A stretch of DNA of 16,162 nucleotides from Nitrospinota bacterium (lineage in GTDB: Bacteria; Nitrospinota_A; UBA7883). Location: the NCBI GenBank assembly GCA_029880775.1, contig JAOUNV010000003.1, positions 1-16,162 on the forward strand, in the 5' to 3' direction. How positions within the stretch are numbered: the stretch's first letter is position 1; the number at the start of each line of letters is the position of its first letter. Shown one piece after another: positions 1 through 7,333 of this stretch. Made by a program: the position numbers and the translations under genes. The notes under the pieces were generated by a model. The model saw only the letters and a list, made by a program, of their open reading frames with translations, did no database searches and was not told the DNA's origin.

Positions 1-477
1 GATATGCGTGGCAAGGCTCGCCGCCTGCAGGCCGAAAAAGGGCGGCTCGACCTTATAGTGGTCGACTATCTCCAGCTGATGGACTCCCGCGGCAAAGTGG
101 AGAGCCGGGTGCAGGAAGTGTCCGGGATCACCCGTTCGCTCAAGATGCTGGCGAAAGAGCTTGACGTGCCGGTGGTGGTGATCAGCCAGCTGAGCCGAAA
201 GGTGGAGGACCGGGTGGGGGGGCAAAAGCGCCCGCAGTTATCCGACCTCCGGGAGTCTGGCTCCATAGAGCAGGACGCAGACGTGGTGCTGTTCGTCTAC
301 CGGGAGGATTACTACACCCGCGACAAGCCGGAAATAGAAAACACAGCGGAGATAATCATAGGCAAACAGCGAAACGGCCCCCTGGGCCTGATCAAGCTGA
401 CTTTCCTCAAGGACTACACAAGGTTCGAGGATTTTGCCAGGTCCGAGGGTTATGCGGAATTCGAGGAACAGTATTGA
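1..477 (+). CDS. dnaB: Replicative DNA helicase DnaB, C-terminal part (5' truncated)
   Basis: This is the last ~158 codons of the hexameric replicative helicase that unwinds DNA at the fork. The reading frame is open to the left edge, so the N-terminal primase-binding domain and Walker A lie outside the window. Seen here are the Walker B strand (LIVVDYLQL), the switch strand ending VVVISQLSR, the SDLRESGSIEQDADVV motif of the RecA-like core, and the terminal KQRNGPLG segment that is characteristic of DnaB. The ATG at position 4 is internal and is not the true start. The alr gene follows and probably overlaps its 3' end. Identification rests on clear family motifs; only the missing N-terminus is uncertain. 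Confidence 0.96.
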   Translation, partial: DMRGKARRLQAEKGRLDLIVVDYLQLMDSRGKVESRVQEVSGITRSLKMLAKELDVPVVVISQLSRKVEDRVGGQKRPQLSDLRESGSIEQDADVVLFVYREDYYTRDKPEIENTAEIIIGKQRNGPLGLIKLTFLKDYTRFEDFARSEGYAEFEEQY

Positions 478-1624
478 CACTGTGAAGCTTCCATATCCCG
501 CCTGGGCGGAGGTGGACCTGGACAGGCTCCATCACAACGTGGACGTGATCCATTCCGCGGCGAAGGTTCCCCTTCTGCCAGTGATCAAGGCCAACGCCTA
601 TGGCCACGGCGCCAATGTTCTGGCCAGCCAGCTGGTCCGTCGCAAAGAGGTGACAGGCCTCTGTGTCTGGACCATGCAGGAAGCCGAAGCGCTGCGCCGG
701 GAAGGGATAAAGGGCCGGATCGTGGCGCTGGGAGGTGTGCTTCCACAGGAAGCGAAGCTGGCGGTGGAGCTGTGCGTGGAACCGGTGGTGGGCTCTGTAG
801 CCCAGGCTCGGGCGATGGCTGGCGTGGCGAGCAAGCGCAAACCGGCGGCAGTCCATCTGAAGGTAGACACGGGGATGGCCCGCCTGGGGACGGACCGCCA
901 GGACGCTTTTGACACGATGGCGAAAATCTCCAGGATGGAGAGTCTCTCCCTGGCGGGGATGATGACCCATTTCGCTTTTGCCGGAGTGAAGAAGAAAGCG
1001 GTCCGGGAACAGGTGGAGTCGTTCGAGGACCTGCTGGAGGCTATTCGAGGCGCCGGATATCAGATCCCCGCCTGTCACGCCGCCAACACAGCAGGGATAT
1101 TTCTTCACCCGGAGTCGCGCTTTCAGCTGGTGCGCCCGGGGATTGGGCTTTATGGTATCCAGGAGTTTTCAGGGCCGGATGTGGGGCTAAAGCCTGTGTT
1201 GAGCCTAAAGGCGCGGGTGTCGTGGATTCGAGATGTCTCCAAAGGGCAGACCGTATCCTATGGAGGTATTTGGAAATCCCCTGGGAAAAGACGGGTGGCG
1301 GTGGTGAGCCTGGGCTACGCCGATGGATATTCGCGTCTCCTTTCCAGCCGCGTTCATGGTATTATCAACGGGGAGAAGACGAAGCAGATAGGGGTGATTT
1401 GCATGGATGTTTCCATGTTCGACATCACCAGGACCAGCGCCGGGGAGGGGGATTATATAACCCTGATCGGCTCCGAAGGGGCGCATTCCATCGGCGCGCT
1501 GGATCTGGCTCAGGTTATGGGTACCATTTCCTATGAAGTTCTCTGTGGAATCGGAAACCGCGTCCGGAGAATATACCATCGGTCCGGCAAAGTGGACCGA
1601 AAACTTTTAATGCGGGTGTTTTGA
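452..1624 (+). CDS. alr: Alanine racemase
   Basis: A PLP-dependent, fold-type III enzyme converting L-Ala to D-Ala for peptidoglycan precursors in the cytoplasm. The PLP-binding lysine sits in VIKANAYGHG (residue 46 from the ATG at 452). The second catalytic base, a tyrosine, is in QTVSYGG (about residue 270). KVDTGMARLG, RPGIGLYG and ICMDVSMFD are further family motifs. Length (~390 aa) is normal. The start is uncertain: TTG 434, ATG 452 and GTG 482 are in frame. The first two overlap dnaB. GTG 482 lies 5 bases after the dnaB stop, has GAGGA at 463-467, and gives the most family-like N-terminus (KLPYPAWAEVDL), so it may be the real one. Translation is probably coupled to dnaB. The mla genes follow after 44 bases. 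Confidence 0.95.
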   Translation: MRNSRNSIDTVKLPYPAWAEVDLDRLHHNVDVIHSAAKVPLLPVIKANAYGHGANVLASQLVRRKEVTGLCVWTMQEAEALRREGIKGRIVALGGVLPQEAKLAVELCVEPVVGSVAQARAMAGVASKRKPAAVHLKVDTGMARLGTDRQDAFDTMAKISRMESLSLAGMMTHFAFAGVKKKAVREQVESFEDLLEAIRGAGYQIPACHAANTAGIFLHPESRFQLVRPGIGLYGIQEFSGPDVGLKPVLSLKARVSWIRDVSKGQTVSYGGIWKSPGKRRVAVVSLGYADGYSRLLSSRVHGIINGEKTKQIGVICMDVSMFDITRTSAGEGDYITLIGSEGAHSIGALDLAQVMGTISYEVLCGIGNRVRRIYHRSGKVDRKLLMRVF

Positions 1625-1668
1625 TCGGAGTCGAGCAGTATGCTTGATACGCCAAGGGTAGCCAATCC

Positions 1669-2457
1669 GTGGGAGTGATTGAGCGTTTTGCGGCCTGGAT
1701 CGGGGAATGGGTCATCTGGCTGGCTAGCGCTTACGGAAAATCCGCCATGTTCACTCTCGATGTTCTCAAATGGACTTTCCGCCCCCCATTCAAAATCCGC
1801 GCGGTCTTCGAGCAGATGGAGGAGATTGGTTTCAACTCCATCCCCGTGGTCTCCATCACTGCGCTCTCCACCGGTGGCGTGCTGGCTTTGCAGAGCTTTG
1901 AGGGATTTAAAAGGTTCGGAGCGGAGAGCATGACCGGCACTGTGGTGGCGCTCTCCATGACTCGGGAGCTGGGCCCTGTGCTCACCGGGCTCATCGTGGC
2001 TGGGCGGGCCGGTTCCGCCATGGCTGCGCAGCTTGGCACCATGAAAGTCACGGAGCAGATCGACGCCTTATACACTCTGAGCGCCAACCCGATAAAATAC
2101 CTGATCGTCCCCAGGTTCCTGGCGGCCATTGTCATGATGCCCGCTCTGGCGGTGCTGGCGGACTCTGTGGGGATACTGGGCGGCGCGGGCATCGCCGTGC
2201 TGAAGCTGGACGCAAACCCTGTTTTGTACATGAAAATGACCTTCGATTTTTTGCAGCTTAACGATATTTACTCCGGTTTACTAAAGGCGATGGTGTTCGG
2301 CGCCATCATCGCCGTGGTCTGCTGCTTTCAAGGCTTTTACACCGCCGGTGGCGCCGAGGGGGTGGGCAAGGCCACCACTCGGGCCGTGGTTGTTTCGTCG
2401 ATTATGATCCTGGTGTCCGACTATATCCTGACCGCTTTTCTCTTTTCCGGGCGTTGA
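1669..2457 (+). CDS. mlaE: Lipid-transport ABC permease MlaE
   Basis: Inner-membrane permease of an MCE-type lipid transporter, which moves phospholipids between the inner membrane and the outer-membrane side. Seen: an N-terminal amphipathic part (residues 1-50), several hydrophobic segments, the conserved TRELGPVL stretch (98-105), GRAGSAMAAQLGTM, and the EQIDAL coupling helix (129-134), all hallmarks of MlaE/YrbE. Length of 262 aa is normal. The GTG start at 1669 is preceded by AAGGG at 1654-1658 at suitable spacing. The stop is 10 bases before mlaF, so the two are surely co-transcribed. I see no STAS-domain MlaB gene adjacent. Confidence 0.94.
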   Translation: MGVIERFAAWIGEWVIWLASAYGKSAMFTLDVLKWTFRPPFKIRAVFEQMEEIGFNSIPVVSITALSTGGVLALQSFEGFKRFGAESMTGTVVALSMTRELGPVLTGLIVAGRAGSAMAAQLGTMKVTEQIDALYTLSANPIKYLIVPRFLAAIVMMPALAVLADSVGILGGAGIAVLKLDANPVLYMKMTFDFLQLNDIYSGLLKAMVFGAIIAVVCCFQGFYTAGGAEGVGKATTRAVVVSSIMILVSDYILTAFLFSGR

Positions 2458-2467
2458 CGCAAAAGCT

Positions 2468-3241
2468 ATGACAGAAGATATAATCATAGAACTGGTGGAT
2501 GTGCGCAAGGCGTTCGGCCCCAAACATGTGCTCAAAGGGGTGAACCTGAAGATCCGCCGGGGGGAGTCGATGGTTATCGTCGGCGGGTCTGGCAGCGGCA
2601 AGTCTGTGACCATAAAGCATATGATCGGCCTGTTGATGCCGGACACCGGTAATGTGTTTGTGGATGGCGAGGATGTGACCCGGATGAGTGAAAGAGAGCT
2701 TAACAAGATGCGTCGCAAGTTTGGAATGCTGTTCCAGGGGGGCGCCATGTTCGATTCGCTGACAGTGGGGGAGAACGTCGGTTTTGCCCTCAAGGAACAT
2801 ACGAATCTTTCCAGAAGCGAGATTGAAAAAACCGTGAAGGAGAAGCTGGCGATGGTGGGGCTGGTGGGGACGGAGAACCTCAAGCCGGCCCAGCTTTCCG
2901 GTGGAATGCTCAAGAGGGCGGGGCTGGCCAGAGCTATCGCTATGGATCCGGAGATAATCCTGTATGACGAGCCCACCACCGGGCTGGATCCAATAATGTG
3001 TGACCAGATCAACGCGCTTATCGACTCCATGCAGGACAAAGTGGGCGCAACCGCTGTCACCATCACTCACGATATGGTCTCCACCAACCGGATCGCGGAC
3101 CGGCTGGCCATGCTGTACCAGGGAGAATTCATCGCGGTGGGGACTCCTGACGAAGTGTTCGCCGACACCAGGCCTGAGGTGGCGGAGTTTTGCTATGTGG
3201 GGAAGGTTATCCGCCAGACAGAGGGGCTGACGGGAAGGTGA
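2468..3241 (+). CDS. mlaF: Lipid-transport ABC ATPase MlaF
   Basis: Cytoplasmic ATPase that powers the MlaE permease. All nucleotide-binding elements are visible: Walker A GGSGSGKS (39-46), Q-loop glutamine 90, signature LSGGM (143-147), Walker B ILYDEP (164-169), D-loop after TTGLDP, and the switch histidine 201 in TITHD. The signature reads LSGGMLKRAGLARA rather than LSGGQ; SGGM followed by KRAxLARA is typical of MlaF/Mkl ATPases and separates it from generic importers. Length of 257 aa is normal. It sits between mlaE (10 bases) and mlaD (49 bases). The ribosome binding site is weak, suggesting coupling to mlaE translation. Confidence 0.95.
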   Translation: MTEDIIIELVDVRKAFGPKHVLKGVNLKIRRGESMVIVGGSGSGKSVTIKHMIGLLMPDTGNVFVDGEDVTRMSERELNKMRRKFGMLFQGGAMFDSLTVGENVGFALKEHTNLSRSEIEKTVKEKLAMVGLVGTENLKPAQLSGGMLKRAGLARAIAMDPEIILYDEPTTGLDPIMCDQINALIDSMQDKVGATAVTITHDMVSTNRIADRLAMLYQGEFIAVGTPDEVFADTRPEVAEFCYVGKVIRQTEGLTGR

Positions 3242-3290
3242 AGTCGAGCCTCGTAAATCACCAGAACCGAAAATAATGGATTGATAGGAA

Positions 3291-4811
3291 ATGTCAAAAT
3301 CGCTTGCGCCAGAGGTAAAAGTCGGCTTCTTCACCATATTCGCGATTATCACCCTTCTATACCTTTCCATGCGGGTATCGGGGATCAGCAGCTTTTCAAC
3401 TGAGGATCTGCCCGTATACAACATCAGGTTCAAATCGGTGTCGGGGCTGGAGCCTCGTTCGAAGGTGAAACTGTCCGGAGTGGAAATCGGCCAGGTGGAA
3501 AAGATTCTGCTGGAGGATCGTATGGCCCGGATCATTGTGCGGCTCAAGTTCCCTGCGGAAATAAGAAAAGACGCGTTGGCCACTATCAAGACATCCGGAT
3601 TGCTGGGGGAGAAATACATAGAGATAGAGCAGGGCACGCCTGACCAGCCGTATTTAAAAAGCGGCGATTATCTGGAAAGAGTGGAGGAGTCGGCGGAAAT
3701 CGGCGACCTGGTGAACAAGATGAAGGGCGCCATGGACGATATCCGGGTGCTGACCACCTCGTTGAAGAACCTGGCGCAAACCATGGAGGGGGAGCAGGAC
3801 CTGGCCTCCATCATGAGAAACATTAACGATTCCACCCTCAACCTCTCCTCCTTCATCCAGGAGAACCGGGAGATCGTCCATAAAAGCATGGAGGGGCTGA
3901 GCCAGATATCGGACGATTTCGCCAAGATCACTCCGGAACTTACCCAGAACATGGTCAGAATGTCCAATATCTCCACGGAATTGCTGGAGGCCAATAAGCA
4001 GAACCTGACCGACTCGCTGACCAGCATCCGGGAGCTTTCCGACTCGCTAGGCGCTGTGCTTAATGACAACAGGGGCAACATCAAGGATGTGATGGGCGCC
4101 ATGGCCAAAGCCTCCGACCGGCTGGACGAGATAATAGATTCGATCAATCAGGCCAGCCAATCAGCCGCCAACACAGCCCAGGGGTTGGAAACGATCACGA
4201 AAAAGATCGAGACCGGCGACGGAACCATCGGCATGCTGATGACAGATACCGAGGTATACGACAATCTCAACGACGCTTTGGCGGGCGCCAAGGACCTGGT
4301 GGGAAAGGCGGAGGACTTCGGTATGTTCGTCGGGGCCAGGAGCGAATACCAGGCGGACCTGGAAACGTGGAAGTCCATCTACACTCTGAAGGTGAGCCCC
4401 ACCCCGGATAAATTCTACCTGGTGGAGGTGACCGAGGACTTGCGCCGTACTGACCTTGGTTACAGCCGCAATACGCTCAATTCGCTGCTATACACCGCCA
4501 TGATCGGAAAGCGCTTTTCCGATATCACCCTTCGGGCCGGGGTTATAGAATCCGCCGCAGGAGCGGCCATCGATTTTCACCTGCTAAATGACAACCTCAC
4601 CGCCACTGCGGAAGCTTTCAATCTGTCCGGCTATAACGACGAGTCGAAAAATCCACAGATAAAAGCCTGGGTCAGATGGAATCTCCACAAATATATATAC
4701 CTGTACGCCGGCGGTGATGAATTGTTAAACGATAAATACAAGACCTATTTCGCCGGAGGAGGGATATTGTTTGACGATAATGACCTGAAGTTGGCGCTGT
4801 CGCTACGCTAG
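3291..4811 (+). CDS. mlaD: Long MlaD: MCE domain, helical span, C-terminal beta-barrel-like domain
   Basis: Lipid-binding component of the Mla transporter, anchored in the inner membrane. Layout of the 506 aa: one membrane segment (about 11-29), a single MCE domain (about 43-130, with SGLEPRSKVKLSGVEIGQV and a GLLGEKYIEI strand), a long helical, coiled-coil-like region (about 135-345) and a beta-rich C-terminal domain (about 350-506). The join carries the GDGTIGMLMTDTEVYDNL motif common in MlaD-like proteins. The last domain has alternating hydrophobic strands (YTLKVSPTPDKFYLVEV, SDITLRAGVIES, LKLALSLR) and matches my memory of the beta-barrel tails on MlaD from several non-proteobacterial and delta-type diderms. 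E. coli MlaD is only about 183 aa. The chain does not end in the Phe/Tyr usual for BAM substrates. AGGAA directly abuts the ATG. MlaD identity is firm; the barrel is inferred. Confidence 0.9.
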   Translation: MSKSLAPEVKVGFFTIFAIITLLYLSMRVSGISSFSTEDLPVYNIRFKSVSGLEPRSKVKLSGVEIGQVEKILLEDRMARIIVRLKFPAEIRKDALATIKTSGLLGEKYIEIEQGTPDQPYLKSGDYLERVEESAEIGDLVNKMKGAMDDIRVLTTSLKNLAQTMEGEQDLASIMRNINDSTLNLSSFIQENREIVHKSMEGLSQISDDFAKITPELTQNMVRMSNISTELLEANKQNLTDSLTSIRELSDSLGAVLNDNRGNIKDVMGAMAKASDRLDEIIDSINQASQSAANTAQGLETITKKIETGDGTIGMLMTDTEVYDNLNDALAGAKDLVGKAEDFGMFVGARSEYQADLETWKSIYTLKVSPTPDKFYLVEVTEDLRRTDLGYSRNTLNSLLYTAMIGKRFSDITLRAGVIESAAGAAIDFHLLNDNLTATAEAFNLSGYNDESKNPQIKAWVRWNLHKYIYLYAGGDELLNDKYKTYFAGGGILFDDNDLKLALSLR

Positions 4812-4815
4812 GCTG

Positions 4816-4852
4816 ACAGGCCTGAGCTAAGGATCGCAAGGATCCGGCCTGT
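4816..4852 (+). terminator. Stem-loop just after mlaD, possible weak terminator
   Basis: ACAGGCC (4816-4822) is complementary to GGCCTGT (4846-4852). Stacked directly inside on the 3' side, GGATC (4831-4835) pairs with GATCC (4841-4845) around a gcaag loop, leaving an 8-base bulge on the 5' side. It begins 5 bases after the mlaD stop. Only TTT follows, so this is at best a weak or Rho-assisted terminator, or a 3'-end stabilising hairpin. Confidence 0.35.
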
Positions 4853-4911
4853 TTCCGGCGCCTCGAGGGCGTAGCGCGAAAATCCGATCGTGACAGAGCT
4901 TGACAATCCTT

Positions 4912-4942
4912 TTGGCCAAACATCTCCAAGGAATGGTATAAT
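4912..4942 (+). promoter_or_regulatory. Candidate extended -10 promoter upstream of the cyclase gene
   Basis: A perfect TATAAT (4937-4942) is preceded by TGG, giving the TGn of an extended -10 element. The best -35 is a poor TTGGCC (4912-4917) at 19-base spacing; a perfect TTGACA at 4900-4905 is too far away (31 bases). Predicted start near 4949 gives a leader of about 145 bases before the cyclase ATG. Confidence 0.4.
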
Positions 4943-5010
4943 TTCCATGGGTTGTTGCGCTCTGCGGAGTGGGCGCTGACCGCATTGGTGGAAGGTGGAC
5001 TTTCAAGGTG

Positions 5011-5039
5011 TTGAGTTGAAGGGTTTTAGGGTGTACACT
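5011..5039 (+). promoter_or_regulatory. Second candidate sigma-70-like promoter for the cyclase gene
   Basis: TTGAGT (5011-5016) and TACACT (5034-5039) are separated by exactly 17 bases and match the consensus at four of six positions each. Transcription would start near 5046, about 50 bases before the ATG. It could act with, or instead of, the promoter at 4912-4942. Confidence 0.3.
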
Positions 5040-5094
5040 GCCCCGTTGGTGGTGGATCAATCGGTTAGAATGGAATAGGCAAGCAGATTCGCTG

Positions 5095-6567
5095 ATGGAA
5101 GATAAGAATTTTCCAAAGATAAAGACTGAGAACATCGACATCGACACTCTCCTGCGCGAGAAGGAGAAAATCGATAAGTTGATCAAGAGCCAGTTCACGC
5201 GCGAGATCACCGTGATGTTCACAGACCTGTCTGGCTCCACCCAGATGAGCGAAGAGCTGGGAGACCTTGCCATGCGAGCAATCCTGAAAAAACACCACGA
5301 TATTATCCGGCCATTAGTCGAATCCCACAACGGCGTCCTTGTGAAAACCATGGGCGACGGCACAATGTCGTATTTCTACAAAACTGCGGACGCAGTGGCT
5401 TCCGCCATACAGATCCAGCGTGGAATCCAGCGCTACAACCTGGAAAAGGACGAACCGCCGCTGCTGATCCGGTGTGGGCTGAACACCGGAATGGGAATCG
5501 TGGAAAGGACCGACGTTTACGGCGATGTGGTGAACGTGGCGCAAAGATATGAAGCGTTGGCCACCGCCCGGGAGATCCTGCTGAGCGCGGAAACCTATGC
5601 AAAGGTTTCTGACGAGCCTGACCTTACCATCGTTTTCCTCAAAGAGACAAATATCAAAGGTAAGGGGGATATCCCGAAGAAAGTGTTCAAGGTTCTTTGG
5701 GATGAAGAGGACATCGCGCAGTACAAGGCCAGAAAAGAAGCTGGCGAAATAGGCATCCTGGGTGATCAGGAGGAGGTGGATGGGCTGGGGCCCAGCGAGG
5801 CGAAAACAGCCGTTGGTTTTTTCGCGCCAAGGCTCATGATTGAGCAAAAGGGGCGTAGCGCCGTTTTCTTCGAGATCGACAAGGACGAGATGGTGATCGG
5901 TCGTTCATCCAAAACAGACATCCAGCTGCCTGAGGTTTACATCTCCCGTCGTCACGCGAGGATCATCAAGGAAGGGGAGATGTTCTATATTGAGGACCTG
6001 GAAAGCAACGTGGGCACCTTGTTCCAGGGGCAACGTATTAGGCGCCAGGAGCTCAAACATGGTGACGAATTCACTTTAGGCTCGGTGCGTCTGGTTTTTC
6101 TCAGCGAGCAAACCGCCGAGGCCCATGACGCGCCCCTGGCCGATTCCAGCCAAAAGGTGGTGGGGGTGGACACCAGCGCCACAATGTCCATCGGCAAAAA
6201 GAAATCATTCCTCATGAGGGTTTATGAGGGGAAGACCATGGTGGCAAAGCACGAGCTACGCGATATCCCTCTGCTGATAGGCAGGGTCAACGAGTGCGAT
6301 GTGCGCCTGGGCAACCCGGCGGTGTCCCGGCAGCACGCCAGGATATACACCGTGGGGGAGACCGTCATCGTGGAAGATCTCAAGAGCAACAACGGCACAT
6401 ACGTCAATGGCACCGCTGTCAATAAGGTGGACGTTGGGATCGACGACGAAATAAGGGTGGGTCCTTTCACTATTTTCGTAATAGACCCGTCCATGCAGGA
6501 CGAGGAAGAGAAAAACAGCAAGCTGGGCCTGGCCGATAAGATGCTCTCCTTTTTGCACAAGAAATAG
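5095..6567 (+). CDS. Class III adenylate/guanylate cyclase with two C-terminal FHA domains
   Basis: Predicted soluble enzyme making a cyclic nucleotide, probably cAMP, with two phosphothreonine-reading domains. Cyclase domain, about residues 36-200: metal-binding aspartates D44 (FTDLSGST) and D88 (GDG), purine-selecting K84 (VKTMGDG) and D140, and transition-state N147 and R151 (DVYGDVVNVAQR). All six canonical residues are present, and Lys/Asp selectors favour ATP. FHA1, about 252-336: GR at 269-270, SRRH at 284-287, and SNVGT where the usual N-G pair is altered. FHA2, about 373-463: GR at 396-397, SRQH at 411-414 and an intact SNNGTYVNG. No signal peptide or membrane segment is evident; residues 340-370 form a linker. 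A trmJ-like gene follows after 12 bases. The ribosome binding site is weak. The partner kinase and phosphoprotein are not visible here. Confidence 0.9.
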   Translation: MEDKNFPKIKTENIDIDTLLREKEKIDKLIKSQFTREITVMFTDLSGSTQMSEELGDLAMRAILKKHHDIIRPLVESHNGVLVKTMGDGTMSYFYKTADAVASAIQIQRGIQRYNLEKDEPPLLIRCGLNTGMGIVERTDVYGDVVNVAQRYEALATAREILLSAETYAKVSDEPDLTIVFLKETNIKGKGDIPKKVFKVLWDEEDIAQYKARKEAGEIGILGDQEEVDGLGPSEAKTAVGFFAPRLMIEQKGRSAVFFEIDKDEMVIGRSSKTDIQLPEVYISRRHARIIKEGEMFYIEDLESNVGTLFQGQRIRRQELKHGDEFTLGSVRLVFLSEQTAEAHDAPLADSSQKVVGVDTSATMSIGKKKSFLMRVYEGKTMVAKHELRDIPLLIGRVNECDVRLGNPAVSRQHARIYTVGETVIVEDLKSNNGTYVNGTAVNKVDVGIDDEIRVGPFTIFVIDPSMQDEEEKNSKLGLADKMLSFLHKK

Positions 6568-6572
6568 GAGGT
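6566..6572 (+). promoter_or_regulatory. Strong ribosome binding site for the trmJ-like gene
   Basis: AGGAGGT overlaps the end of the cyclase stop codon and sits 7 bases before ATG 6580. It fixes that start and implies efficient translation on a transcript shared with the cyclase gene. Confidence 0.8.
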
Positions 6573-6579
6573 CGCCGCG

Positions 6580-7290
6580 ATGCGGCCTCCCCGGGTCAAC
6601 GTTATCCTTTGTCAAACCCGCCACGCAGGCAATATCGGGGCCGTGGCTCGCCTCATGAAAAACCTGGGCTTCACCCGCCTTACCCTGGTCCGCCCCACCG
6701 CCAGGGGACATCTGGAGGTGGTGAGGATGGCCGTGGGCGCCGCGGAAATCATCGAGCAGGCGCGGATAACAGATTCGCTGGAGGAAGCTTTGGAAGGCGC
6801 CGGACGGGCCTGGGCCGTCACCCGTCGGCCACGAAGCATAAGCAAGACGACCATGAGGCCAGAGGATGCGGCGGCCCATATCGCCGAGGGGCCGGAGATG
6901 GAAACGGCTATCGTCTTCGGCTCGGAGAAACTGGGCCTTTCCACCAGCCAGGTGCGCCTGTGCGATACTATCATCACCATTCCCACCGCCACCGCCGCGC
7001 CCTCTTTAAACCTCGCCCAGGCCGCCGCGATAGTCCTGAGCCATTGCGCAAGTAGTGTTGGGGGGAGCCCGGCGCCGGAACTAGCCGAGCCCTCCACGCT
7101 GGAGGAGAGGCGGATACTCTACAAAAGGATCGAGCGGACGCTGGCCGCCTCTGGCTACTTCCGGACCGAGGGGGCGCAGCAGACAATGGCGGACATCGAG
7201 GATCTGTTCAGTCGCGCTTCGTTGAACCGGCGAGACTGCGACCTTCTGCTGGGGATGTTCCGGCGCATTCAGGCCGCCGTGGAGGAATAA
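6580..7290 (+). CDS. trmJ: TrmJ-like tRNA 2'-O-methyltransferase (SpoU/SPOUT family)
   Basis: Probable SAM-dependent enzyme methylating the 2'-OH of tRNA nucleotide 32 in the anticodon loop. The three SPOUT motifs are seen in order: motif 1 with N18 and R24 (HAGNIGAVARLM), motif 2 IVFGSEKLGLS (111-121), and motif 3 IPTATAAPSLNLAQAAA (134-150), which forms the trefoil-knot cofactor site. A helical C-terminal extension (about 165-236) is of the kind found in TrmJ. The 236-aa length fits. Motif 2 has GSEKLGL where GREDxGL is commoner, so the exact target nucleotide is uncertain. It is cotranscribed with the cyclase gene upstream and converges on the O-antigen ligase-family gene, whose stop lies 27 bases away. 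Confidence 0.87.
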   Translation: MRPPRVNVILCQTRHAGNIGAVARLMKNLGFTRLTLVRPTARGHLEVVRMAVGAAEIIEQARITDSLEEALEGAGRAWAVTRRPRSISKTTMRPEDAAAHIAEGPEMETAIVFGSEKLGLSTSQVRLCDTIITIPTATAAPSLNLAQAAAIVLSHCASSVGGSPAPELAEPSTLEERRILYKRIERTLAASGYFRTEGAQQTMADIEDLFSRASLNRRDCDLLLGMFRRIQAAVEE

Positions 7291-7301
7291 TCCGGCGCCA
7301 T

Positions 7302-7333
7302 CGCCTCATGGCTAAGCTCAGGCGCTTGAGGCG
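7302..7333. other. Stem-loop between convergent genes
   Basis: CGCCTCA (7302-7308) is perfectly complementary to TGAGGCG (7327-7333) with an 18-base loop. It spans the stop codon of the - strand ligase-family gene and lies just beyond the trmJ stop, so it could act in either direction. No T-tract follows on either strand; terminator function is only possible. Confidence 0.25.

Noticed and set aside
2402..3637. Long open frame antisense to mlaF and the start of mlaD
   Set aside because: It covers two well-supported genes on the other strand, and its translation has no domain, signal peptide or supporting ribosome binding site.
4900..4942. TTGACA at 4900-4905 paired with TATAAT at 4937-4942
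   Set aside because: Each hexamer is perfect but the spacing is 31 bases, far outside the sigma-70 range.
4947..4979. Ten-codon ORF in the cyclase leader as a leader peptide
   Set aside because: It begins at or before the predicted transcription start and has no ribosome binding site or attenuation-like hairpins.
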